From NCBI GenBank assembly GCA_900319485.1, contig ONOQ01000007.1, forward strand, positions 1 to 64,000: a DNA stretch of 64,000 nucleotides. The letters are read 5' to 3'. This document shows positions 27,976 to 35,077 of this stretch, one piece after another. Source of the DNA: an uncultured Bacteroidales bacterium (lineage in GTDB: Bacteria; Bacteroidota; Bacteroidia; Bacteroidales; UBA932). The position numbers and the translations under genes were made by a program. How positions within the stretch are numbered: position 1 is the stretch's first letter; each line of letters starts with the position of its first letter. Below the pieces are notes generated by a model. It did no database searches. It saw nothing but the letters and a program-made list of their open reading frames with translations, and had not been told where the DNA came from.

Positions 27976-29442
27976 TTACTTTTTAACGAATTCAACCCTA
28001 CGGTTCTTGGCGCGGCCTTCGTCAGTGCTGTTGGAGGCGATGGGAACGTGAGAGCCCTTACCCACAGGGGTCAGGCGGGCCTGGGCAATACCCTGCTCTA
28101 CCAGTGCGGCCACAATGGCCTCCGCACGCTTCTGGGACAGAGGATCGTTCACTTTGTCTGAGCCGGTTGCGTCGCAGTGACCCTGAACCTCGAAGGAGAT
28201 GCCGGGGTTATCCTGCATAAGTTTTGCAATGCGGCCTATTTCCACCATTGACTCCGGCTTAAGGTCTGCCTTGCCGGTTTCAAAAGTAATGGCATAGGTG
28301 ATGATCTTGCCGTCACTGGAGAGGCGGTCATACAGCGGAACGGCACCCTTTGCCAGGCGGACGTTGGAGATGCAGGCATATTTGTATTGGCCGCCATGAT
28401 TGAACCAGAAATGCGAAGGCACTTTGGCGGTGGGAACGCTCATTACCCGTACGCCATTCACATAGCCCTTGAAAGCGCGCTTGTTGAACGAGAAGGCGAA
28501 GTGATTCCAGCCGTCCTTCAGAGGGGTGCCGCTCTCGTCGAGGCCCATATACTTTTCGCCAGTGATGTCATCGCCCCCGTTAGGCTTTTGAACGGTCCAG
28601 CCGTAGCGGGAATAGCCGTCGTCGCGGAACGAGACAACTACATACTCAACGCGGCCGTTCCAGTTGGGAAGGTCCGGGTTGCCAAAGGCGATTTCCAGTT
28701 CGTCCCCGCCCAGGCCGTCGCCTGTCTGCAAATACATATCGAATTCCAGCGTGAACACGTCTGGCAGGAAGTGCTGCTGGTCATTCATCAGGGGCTGTAT
28801 GTCGGCGAATCCGTCATCCGTAAAGGCAATCACCTTACGTCCGTCCACGGATCCCACTTCGGCGTAACCGGACATCAAATCCCACTGAGCAGGGAACTCT
28901 CCCATCTGCTCATTTTCAAATGTATCCTCGAAGAAAATCTCATCTCCCGGCACAAAGTCGCTCTTGGCGTACTCAGACGCTGTCTGCTTCTTGGGTTTGG
29001 GAGCAGGAGCGGCTTCTCCAGAGGGCTTCTTGGCGCCGCAGTCGTCGCAGAAATTGCCTGTGTTGCCGGTTTTACCGCATTCCTCGCAGGTCCAGGCAGC
29101 GCTGGCGGCGGGTTTTGCAGCGGGAACTTCAGAAGCGCCGGGCTTCTTTGCGCCGCAATCGGCACAGAACTTTCCGGTATTGCCGGTTTTGCCGCATTCC
29201 TCGCAGGTCCAGGTGCCGCTGGCCTCCTGCTTGGCGGATTCATCGGCCTTCTTATCCTTCTTGTCCTTCTTTTTGCCGAAGTTTCCGTCGAGAAGGTCAT
29301 TTACACCCTTCTCAACCTTGTTGGAAATGTTTTGCTCTGCGGCTTCCTTTGCCCTGTCCTTGAGCCTGTCAAGGAAACTCTGTGCGTTTGCGGTGCTGCA
29401 GACTATGGCAAGCACGGCAATAGTTGTAAGGAGTTTTTTCAT
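27976..29442 (-). CDS. Exported OmpA-family protein with two zinc ribbons and a lectin-like domain
   Basis: 488 residues. Signal peptide (~1-20, ending ANAQ), amphipathic SFLDRLKDRAKEAAEQ, a Lys/Asp-rich tract (KKKDKKDKK near 55), then two near-identical zinc ribbons of pattern CxxC-x9-CxxC at ~77-95 and ~119-137 separated by an Ala/Pro linker. A concanavalin-like (LamG-type) domain follows (~160-350), then an OmpA C-terminal domain (FETGKADLKPESM, GHCDATGSDKVNDPLSQKRAEAI, NRRVEF). Zinc ribbons are usually cytosolic, so their place in an exported protein is unusual. The start at 29442 is preferred: it begins 1 bp after the HTH stop and gives a normal signal peptide. Confidence 0.8.
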   Translation of the reverse strand: MKKLLTTIAVLAIVCSTANAQSFLDRLKDRAKEAAEQNISNKVEKGVNDLLDGNFGKKKDKKDKKADESAKQEASGTWTCEECGKTGNTGKFCADCGAKKPGASEVPAAKPAASAAWTCEECGKTGNTGNFCDDCGAKKPSGEAAPAPKPKKQTASEYAKSDFVPGDEIFFEDTFENEQMGEFPAQWDLMSGYAEVGSVDGRKVIAFTDDGFADIQPLMNDQQHFLPDVFTLEFDMYLQTGDGLGGDELEIAFGNPDLPNWNGRVEYVVVSFRDDGYSRYGWTVQKPNGGDDITGEKYMGLDESGTPLKDGWNHFAFSFNKRAFKGYVNGVRVMSVPTAKVPSHFWFNHGGQYKYACISNVRLAKGAVPLYDRLSSDGKIITYAITFETGKADLKPESMVEIGRIAKLMQDNPGISFEVQGHCDATGSDKVNDPLSQKRAEAIVAALVEQGIAQARLTPVGKGSHVPIASNSTDEGRAKNRRVEFVKK

Positions 29443-29443
29443 A

Positions 29444-29650
29444 TTAGATAAGGTTATTTTCACTGACTATTCTCATCATTTCCGCGGTATTGTCCGCGTC
29501 CAGTTTTGTGAGCAGGCGCTTCCTGTACCACTTGATAGTTTCCGGACTCAGGGAGAGCCTCTCTGCAATCTCTGCCGATGTACATCCCTGCCCAAGCAGG
29601 CGAAGAATCTCCAAGTCTCTGTCGGTCAATTTCAGTTTAGTGTCGTTCAT
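29444..29650 (-). CDS. Stand-alone LuxR/GerE-type HTH protein
   Basis: 68 residues consisting of little more than the DNA-binding domain: LTDRDLEILRLLGQG, the recognition-helix region IAERLSLSPETIKWYRKRL and a C-terminal helix. There is no receiver, PAS or TPR domain. A longer frame (ATG 29689) is possible, but 29650 gives the compact domain. It is 1 bp upstream of the OmpA/zinc-ribbon gene, so it likely heads that operon. Its HTH is clearly paralogous to the C-terminal HTH of the divergent gene at 29753 (shared SxETIxWYRKxLLxKxD). It probably regulates the shared region, perhaps in competition with the TPR protein. Confidence 0.75.
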   Translation of the reverse strand: MNDTKLKLTDRDLEILRLLGQGCTSAEIAERLSLSPETIKWYRKRLLTKLDADNTAEMMRIVSENNLI

Positions 29651-29740
29651 AGTCGCAAATTTCACATTTATAGACCTAAAAAACACCACCCAAAAGGGGG
29701 GAATTTGGCAAATCCTTTATACCAAATGCTAAATTTTGAG

Positions 29741-29748
29741 TAAGTTTG
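29741..29748 (+). promoter_or_regulatory. -7 promoter element of the TPR-LuxR gene
   Basis: TAAGTTTG on the plus strand, ending 4 bp before the GTG at 29753, so the transcript would be leaderless. A second near-match (TAAATTTTG, one extra spacer base) begins at 29730. Confidence 0.45.
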
Positions 29749-29752
29749 TAAT

Positions 29753-30937
29753 GTGAAAAGAGTTCTTGCAGTCATCACTCTCCTCCTTGGCCTTGCCGCC
29801 GCCTCCTATGGTTACAATGACCACAGGGGCCATAACCTTGACTCCCTGGAGAGGGTTGTGGCACGCTGGACTCCGGACGCAGTGGACAAAGCATCTGATG
29901 AAGAACTGGTAAAACTGAACCGCGCGTACCGTGACCTAATGCTGGGCTACAACGTCCTCAACGGGGAGAAGAGCCTGTTCTACGCCCGCAAGGCCCTTTC
30001 AATAAGCCAGCCCCGCGGATGGTATGCGGCCGATTCCGACGCCTACCGCTATATCGGCCAAATCTATTATGGCCGGGAACAGTATGACAGCGCCCGCGTC
30101 TATTATCTGGCTTCCCTTGCCGCCGTGGACGCAATGGCCGCCGGCGCCACCTCCCCCACCAACCAGGAAGGATACACGGAAAGAGAGATTGACGACTATT
30201 ACTCGGCCCTTTACGGCTCTATCGGCAATCTTTACAATATGATGGATTCAATCCCGCAGGCCATGGATTATTATGAAAAGGCCGGCGCCATCTTTGAAAA
30301 ATACGGCTGGAACGAGAGCAATTCCATCCTCCATTACAATATGGGAGAGACGTGGCTGGATGAGGGAGACTTCCGCAAGGCCAGGGCCGAATATGACAAG
30401 GCTATGGCTTTTGCCGATGCTTCCGGGGATTCGCTAATGATAGTGCAGGCCTGGAAGGGCTACGGGAGGTACTTTAATGAGAAAGGCCGCACCCGGAAAT
30501 CCCTTTCTTACCTCAGGAAGGCCGATTCATACTACGCCGCCCACCCTGACTTCTCGCCGGTTTTCAGAACGGAGAACCTGGACGTCATGAAGGAGGTTCT
30601 TTCCCGGCAAAAATTGCAACTGGGGCGCATCACAGGGGTTCTTGTAGCTCTTGTGCTTGCGGCCATCGGCCTCGTTTTATCCCGCCGGAGAAAGGCTTCT
30701 GACAAGGCCGATGAAACTGCACCCGCCGCGGTATCGGCCGATGCCCCGGAACTCACGGAGCGTGAAAAGGAGATTCTGGACCTACTCTCAAAGGGCTACA
30801 CTGCCCTCCAGATTGCCGATGCCCTCAATCTAAGCAGCGAGACCATCCGCTGGTACAGAAAAAAACTGCTCCAGAAGTTTGACGTAGCAAACACTCCGGA
30901 GCTCATTTTCCAGGCACGTGAAATGGGGTTGCTGTGA
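29753..30937 (+). CDS. TPR / transmembrane / LuxR-type HTH regulator
   Basis: 394 residues, GTG start. A signal peptide or first membrane helix (~1-20) is followed by tetratricopeptide-like helices (~45-275, with SIGNLYNMMDSIPQAMDYYEKAG and MGETWLDEGDFRKARAEYDKA), a transmembrane helix (~285-305, VLVALVLAAIGLVL), a short Ala/Asp linker, and a C-terminal LuxR HTH (~325-390, LTEREKEILDLLSKG). This places the TPRs in the periplasm and the HTH in the cytoplasm, the plan of Bacteroidota one-protein membrane regulators. It is divergent from the HTH-OmpA operon that carries the paralogous HTH. Confidence 0.82.
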   Translation: MKRVLAVITLLLGLAAASYGYNDHRGHNLDSLERVVARWTPDAVDKASDEELVKLNRAYRDLMLGYNVLNGEKSLFYARKALSISQPRGWYAADSDAYRYIGQIYYGREQYDSARVYYLASLAAVDAMAAGATSPTNQEGYTEREIDDYYSALYGSIGNLYNMMDSIPQAMDYYEKAGAIFEKYGWNESNSILHYNMGETWLDEGDFRKARAEYDKAMAFADASGDSLMIVQAWKGYGRYFNEKGRTRKSLSYLRKADSYYAAHPDFSPVFRTENLDVMKEVLSRQKLQLGRITGVLVALVLAAIGLVLSRRRKASDKADETAPAAVSADAPELTEREKEILDLLSKGYTALQIADALNLSSETIRWYRKKLLQKFDVANTPELIFQAREMGLL

Positions 30938-30977
30938 TTTTTGTCCCCAAAGGGGTTGTTTTTTCAGAAAATATGCG

Positions 30978-30985
30978 TACTTTTG
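30978..30985 (+). promoter_or_regulatory. -7 promoter element and leader of corA
   Basis: TACTTTTG on the plus strand, 87 bp before the corA ATG. The leader holds a small stem (CTGAC at 30990-30994 with GTCAG at 31006-31010) and a second short CCGG/CCGG pairing near 31034-31053. I see no M-box or other known Mg2+ riboswitch pattern. Confidence 0.55.
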
Positions 30986-31071
30986 CAGGCTGACTTTTCC
31001 GTAATGTCAGCTGGTTGAACGTATAACCCCATCCGGTGCGACTGGCCCGGAGCTAAAACAGGACAAGAGAT

Positions 31072-32037
31072 ATGCTGAGTATCTTCTACAAAGAAAACGG
31101 AAAAATTCTCCTCTCCCAGTCGGAGAAAGATTTCCCGAAGATCAAGCTTGAGGACGTCGTATGGGTGGACCTTGTCCAGCCCACCGGCGCGGAAAAACGT
31201 GCCGTAGAGGCGTTCCTTGGCACTGAAATACAAAGCCGTGCGCAAGCGGAGGAAATTGAGTCATCATCCCGTTACTTCGAGACGGACGACGCCATCTTCG
31301 CAAACACCAACTTCCTTACACCGGGCCCGGAAGAGTACGGTGAGCAGGCTGTATCGTTCACAATTGTGGACGACACCCTCACCACGCTCCGTGAGGTTCC
31401 GCTGCGTTCCTTCACGGACCTGCAGCGAAGGATGCAGGTGAACCCCAAGCAGTATCCTTCAGGTTTCAGCGTTTTTGCTTCAATTCTGGATCAACGTGTA
31501 GACCTTGATGCGGATATGATTGAGCTCCTCTCAAAGGAAATCTCCCAGTACGCCAAACAGATCAATGACCAGGAAGACATAGACCAGGAACTCCTGATTG
31601 ACATTTCCCAAATGCAGGAAAACACCATGGTGGTGCGTGAGAACGTAGTTGATAAGCAGCGCCTTATCTCCAACCTCATGCGCTCCACAAAGGTGCCCCG
31701 CAGCCTTGAGAACCGCCTCAACGTACTCCTGCAGGATATCTCCTCACTTCTCAGCCACACCAACTTCTGCTTCGAGCGTCTTGAATACCTTCAGGACACC
31801 GTGGTTGGTCTTATCAATCTGGAGCAGAACAAGATCATGAAGATCCTGGCCGTAGTGAGCGTGTTCCTGATGCCTCCAACCCTCATTGCCGGCTTCTACG
31901 GAATGAACGTAAGGCTTCCTATGATCAATGCCGATGACCCCAACGCCAATTTCTGGAACTGGATAATCATCGTGGCCCTTATGGCCTTGAGTTGCCTTTT
32001 GGTATTCGTTCTCTTCCGCCGAAAGAAACTACTCTGA
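31072..32037 (+). CDS. corA: CorA-family magnesium/cobalt transporter
   Basis: 321 residues. A large cytosolic alpha/beta domain precedes two C-terminal membrane helices. The signature YGMN loop (FYGMNVRLP) sits between them near residue 280, and the C-terminus is basic (FRRKKLL). Role: pentameric channel for Mg2+ uptake in the inner membrane. It has its own promoter and an ~80-nt leader. The last 9 bp overlap the convergent queC gene. Confidence 0.93.
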   Translation: MLSIFYKENGKILLSQSEKDFPKIKLEDVVWVDLVQPTGAEKRAVEAFLGTEIQSRAQAEEIESSSRYFETDDAIFANTNFLTPGPEEYGEQAVSFTIVDDTLTTLREVPLRSFTDLQRRMQVNPKQYPSGFSVFASILDQRVDLDADMIELLSKEISQYAKQINDQEDIDQELLIDISQMQENTMVVRENVVDKQRLISNLMRSTKVPRSLENRLNVLLQDISSLLSHTNFCFERLEYLQDTVVGLINLEQNKIMKILAVVSVFLMPPTLIAGFYGMNVRLPMINADDPNANFWNWIIIVALMALSCLLVFVLFRRKKLL

Positions 32038-32670
32038 ATACTCCGTTGGATCGAAGCCTTCAAGGGCTTCCCTGCGCTCAACGCAGGTGCCGCACTTGCC
32101 GCAGTGCTTTTCCCCGCCCTTGTAGCAGGAATAAGTGAGTGAATAATCCACTCCCAGTTCACGGCCGCGGAGGGCAATATCACGCTTAGTCATATTGCAA
32201 TAGGGTGAAACCACCTTGACGCCGTTGTAGGTGCCTGCCTCAACGGCAGCGGCCATACCTTCTATGAACTCCGGACGGCAGTCAGGGTAGATTGCGTGGT
32301 CTCCGCTGTGGTTTGCAAGCATAATTGCGTCCAGTTCATAACTCTCGGCAAGGCCGGCGGCAATGGAAAGCATAATGCCGTTACGGAACGGCACAACGGT
32401 GCTTTTCATATTTTCATCGGCATAGGAGCCCTCCGGGATGTCCCCGCCGCCAATGAGGAGGTCGCTCTTGAAATATCGGCCCATAAACTCAAGCGGAATC
32501 ACAAGATGCCTTATCCCAAGGCGCTTGCAGTTGAGGGCAGCGAACTCCAGTTCCCGTTTGTTGTGCTTGGAGCCGTAGTCGAAGGAAACCGCCAGCGCTA
32601 TGCTGTCCTTATACTCATAGAGGAGTGTAGTGCTGTCAAGGCCTCCGGAATATACTAAAACCGCCCTCAT
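32029..32670 (-). CDS. queC: 7-cyano-7-deazaguanine synthase
   Basis: 213 residues. The PP-loop SGGLDSTTLLYEY is at residues 8-20 and the zinc-binding CYKGGEKHCGKCGTC cluster near 185-200. It converts 7-carboxy-7-deazaguanine to preQ0 with ATP and ammonia, a step in queuosine or other deazapurine synthesis. Its ATG overlaps the stop of the upstream oxidoreductase by 4 bp, so it is the last gene of the FKBP-recR operon. queD and queE lie elsewhere in the window in other operons. Confidence 0.94.
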   Translation of the reverse strand: MRAVLVYSGGLDSTTLLYEYKDSIALAVSFDYGSKHNKRELEFAALNCKRLGIRHLVIPLEFMGRYFKSDLLIGGGDIPEGSYADENMKSTVVPFRNGIMLSIAAGLAESYELDAIMLANHSGDHAIYPDCRPEFIEGMAAAVEAGTYNGVKVVSPYCNMTKRDIALRGRELGVDYSLTYSCYKGGEKHCGKCGTCVERREALEGFDPTEYSE

Positions 32671-33827
32671 AGGCTCTCAAGGATGTTCTCAACGGCAGTG
32701 TGGGCGCTCCTTACGGCCTCAACCACGGTTGCGGGACCGCTCATAAAGTCTCCGGCAAGGAATACGTTGTGATAGGGCTGAGCCTCCACTGTGAGCACGG
32801 GATCCGGCTTTTCGCTGATGGCGGTAAGGAGGGTGTCGCACTCCACAAAGTGCTCAGTGCCCTTGAGGATCTTGGTGACAACGCGGCCGCCGTCTTCCGG
32901 GATCACGTTCTTGCAGTCGCAGAACACAACGCCGCCTTCCCTGATCTCCACGGGGGCCTGGAACACCTTGAACTGGACGCCGTCTTCCTTGGCGGCCTTC
33001 ACCTCCAGAGGGTTTGCGGGCATATTCTCGAAGGTCTTGCGGTAGTACACCCAGGTTTCCGCGCCCATCCTCACGGCGGTGCGGCAGGCGTCCATGGCAA
33101 CGTTTCCGCCGCCAATCACAATGACCTTCTTGCCAAGTTTGTAGGCCGATGGATTCTTCAGGAAAGGCAGGGCCTGCACGGCCTTCTCCTCTCCGGGGAT
33201 GCCAAGTTTTACAGGCATTTCAGCGCCTGCGGCAACAAGGACTGCATCGTATTCGGCCGATAAATCGGCAATGGTAATGTCCTTGCCGATCTCCACGTTC
33301 TCACGGAACTCAACGCCGGCGTCAAGGAGCATCTTCTCATAGGCGTCGCAGTATTTGCGGTCAAGCCTGAAAGCGGGGATGCCGTAACGGAGGACGCCGC
33401 CCATACGGGGATTGGCGTCAAACATTGTGACCTCCGCGCCGGTCTGGTACAGCCAGATGGCGGCGGCAATTCCGGCGGGACCGGCGCCAACTATGGCAAC
33501 CCGGTCATAGGAATGCTCCAGGGAATGGCGCTCCAGAGTATGGCCGAAGAGGTAGGCCGATGAAATCTCCTGCTCAATCTCATACCAGCGCACGGCCTGT
33601 TTCTTGACGTTCAGCACGCAGTGGCCGTAGCAGAACTGCTGCCAGTCGCACACCTGCGACGTGACGGCGCTTAAGGGGTTGTTACGGAAAAGCAGGGCTC
33701 CGGCTTCCATAATGCGGCCTTCACGGTAAAGGGCCATGCATTCGGGGACGGGGGTATGTACAGGGCAGCCTTCCAGGGCGCATTTTGGTTTTTTGCACAG
33801 GAGGCAGCGTGATGCTTCTGGATTCAT
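32667..33827 (-). CDS. GltD-like NAD(P)/FAD-dependent oxidoreductase
   Basis: 386 residues. The N-terminal cysteine-rich section (CLLCKKPKCALEGCPVH and VCDWQQFCYGHCVLN) looks like the 4Fe-4S binding domain of glutamate synthase small subunits. An FAD Rossmann motif VAIVGAGPAGIAAA lies near residue 110 and an NAD(P) motif VIVIGGGNVAMD near 235. It is ~80 residues shorter than a typical GltD. A partner GltB is absent, so glutamate synthesis is not established; it may be a stand-alone electron-transfer module. It overlaps recR by 4 bp upstream and queC by 4 bp downstream. Confidence 0.82.
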   Translation of the reverse strand: MNPEASRCLLCKKPKCALEGCPVHTPVPECMALYREGRIMEAGALLFRNNPLSAVTSQVCDWQQFCYGHCVLNVKKQAVRWYEIEQEISSAYLFGHTLERHSLEHSYDRVAIVGAGPAGIAAAIWLYQTGAEVTMFDANPRMGGVLRYGIPAFRLDRKYCDAYEKMLLDAGVEFRENVEIGKDITIADLSAEYDAVLVAAGAEMPVKLGIPGEEKAVQALPFLKNPSAYKLGKKVIVIGGGNVAMDACRTAVRMGAETWVYYRKTFENMPANPLEVKAAKEDGVQFKVFQAPVEIREGGVVFCDCKNVIPEDGGRVVTKILKGTEHFVECDTLLTAISEKPDPVLTVEAQPYHNVFLAGDFMSGPATVVEAVRSAHTAVENILESL

Positions 33828-34435
33828 ATCTTGAAGGTTTGTCGGTTCAGTATTGAGCGGCCGAGAGTGAGGGAATCGGCATATTCAAGGTCGTCCCCAA
33901 AGCCCAGGCCGCGGGCAAGCGCAGTTACTTTTATTCCGGAACTTTCTATCTGCCGATAAACGTAGAAGGCGGTGGTTTCCCCTTCCACGTCTCCGCTTAA
34001 GGCAAGGATTATTTCATCGGCATCCTTGACCCTGTCCACAAGTTCCTTTATGGTAAGGTCTGAGGGGCCGACTCCCTGGATGGGCGATATTATGCCCCCA
34101 AGGACGTGGTACACCCCGTGGTACTGGCCGGTGGCCTCTATGCTCATCACGTCACGGACGCTTTCCACAACGCAGATGGTGCGGTGGTCACGCTTTGAGT
34201 CACTGCAGATGGAGCAGATGTCACTGTCCGATATCATCCGGCAGCAGCTGCAGTATTTGACTTCATCGCGGAGCCTGTCTATGGCTTGCGTGAAATGATG
34301 GACGTTGGCCTGGGGCTGCCTGAGGAGGTGGAGAGCCAGGCGCAGCGCGCTGCGGCGGCCCACTCCGGGGAGTGAGCTTATGGCTTCCACGGCCTCTGTA
34401 AGCAGGGCCGACGGGTATGTTTCCTTGTAGGGCAA
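33824..34435 (-). CDS. recR: Recombination mediator RecR
   Basis: 203 residues. It has an N-terminal helix-hairpin-helix (LPGVGRRSALRLALHLL), a C4 zinc finger (CSCCRMISDSDICSIC near 58-73), and a Toprim domain (ICVVESVRDVMSIE, LALSGDVEGETTAFY). Role: with RecFO loads RecA at gaps. It lies 3 bp after the FKBP gene in a minus-strand operon. Confidence 0.96.
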   Translation of the reverse strand: MPYKETYPSALLTEAVEAISSLPGVGRRSALRLALHLLRQPQANVHHFTQAIDRLRDEVKYCSCCRMISDSDICSICSDSKRDHRTICVVESVRDVMSIEATGQYHGVYHVLGGIISPIQGVGPSDLTIKELVDRVKDADEIILALSGDVEGETTAFYVYRQIESSGIKVTALARGLGFGDDLEYADSLTLGRSILNRQTFKI

Positions 34436-34438
34436 CTT

Positions 34439-35041
34439 TTAACGGACCTCTATGAGTTCCACAACGAATTTAAGGGCGCTGTAGGGAGGAATCCCGCCGG
34501 TTCCGCGGTCTCCGTAAGCAAGGTGGTAGGGAAGGTACAGTTCATACTTTGCTCCTTCGCTCATAAGCTGAAGTCCTTCGGTCCAGCCCTTTATAACCTG
34601 ATTGAGGCCAAACTCGATAGGCTCTCCCCTCTTGTAGGAGGAGTCAAAGACCTGGCCGTTGGGGAAGGTGCCCTCATAGTGGCAGTACACCTTGTCAGTT
34701 GCCTTGGGCTTCTTTCCGGTGCCTTCCTTTATCACTTTATACATAAGGCCGCTGCCGGTGGCTTTCACGGCTGGGTCCTTTGCCATAGAGGCAAGGAATT
34801 TCTCTCCTTCTTCCTTTGCGGCTGCGCCTGCGGCGGCGTTTCTTTCCGCCGATTCACTCTCAAGTTCATTGTAGAATGCCTCCAGGGCCTCTCCGGCCTC
34901 TTCAAGTGAGATGGCGGGCTTGGCGCCGGTAAGCATGGCCTTAAGGCCTGCAAGGAAGTCTTCAACGTTGGGTACGCGTATGCCCTGCTGATAGAAACTT
35001 GAGGCAACGCTCATTCCGAATGCGTACGATTTCTTATCCAT
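34439..35041 (-). CDS. FKBP-type peptidyl-prolyl isomerase
   Basis: 200 residues with no signal peptide, so probably cytosolic. Residues ~1-70 form the FKBP_N helical dimerisation-type domain (YAFGMSVASSFYQQGI), and ~100-200 the FKBP fold (GQVFDSSYKRGEPIEFGLNQ, VIKGWTEGL, LPYHLAYGDRG, LKFVVELIEV). Role: catalyses proline cis-trans isomerisation and may act as a chaperone. It heads the operon FKBP-recR-GltD-like-queC, driven by TATCTTTG at 35061-35068. Confidence 0.9.
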   Translation of the reverse strand: MDKKSYAFGMSVASSFYQQGIRVPNVEDFLAGLKAMLTGAKPAISLEEAGEALEAFYNELESESAERNAAAGAAAKEEGEKFLASMAKDPAVKATGSGLMYKVIKEGTGKKPKATDKVYCHYEGTFPNGQVFDSSYKRGEPIEFGLNQVIKGWTEGLQLMSEGAKYELYLPYHLAYGDRGTGGIPPYSALKFVVELIEVR

Positions 35042-35060
35042 ATTTTAGATGATGTGTTTA

Positions 35061-35068
35061 CAAAGATA
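35061..35068 (-). promoter_or_regulatory. -7 promoter element of the FKBP-recR-queC operon
   Basis: TATCTTTG on the minus strand, 19 bp before the ATG at 35041. It lies just after the GH42-like gene's stop, with no hairpin between. Confidence 0.7.
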
Positions 35069-35077
35069 GTAAAAAAA

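Noticed and set aside
28387..29451. 354-residue open frame opposite the OmpA/zinc-ribbon gene
   Set aside because: Antisense shadow; its low-complexity Gly/Ala/Leu sequence mirrors the Ala/Pro/Lys-rich real protein.
30986..31071. Mg2+ riboswitch in the corA leader
   Set aside because: Only two short stems are visible in about 80 nt; the conserved M-box or ykkC-type features are absent.
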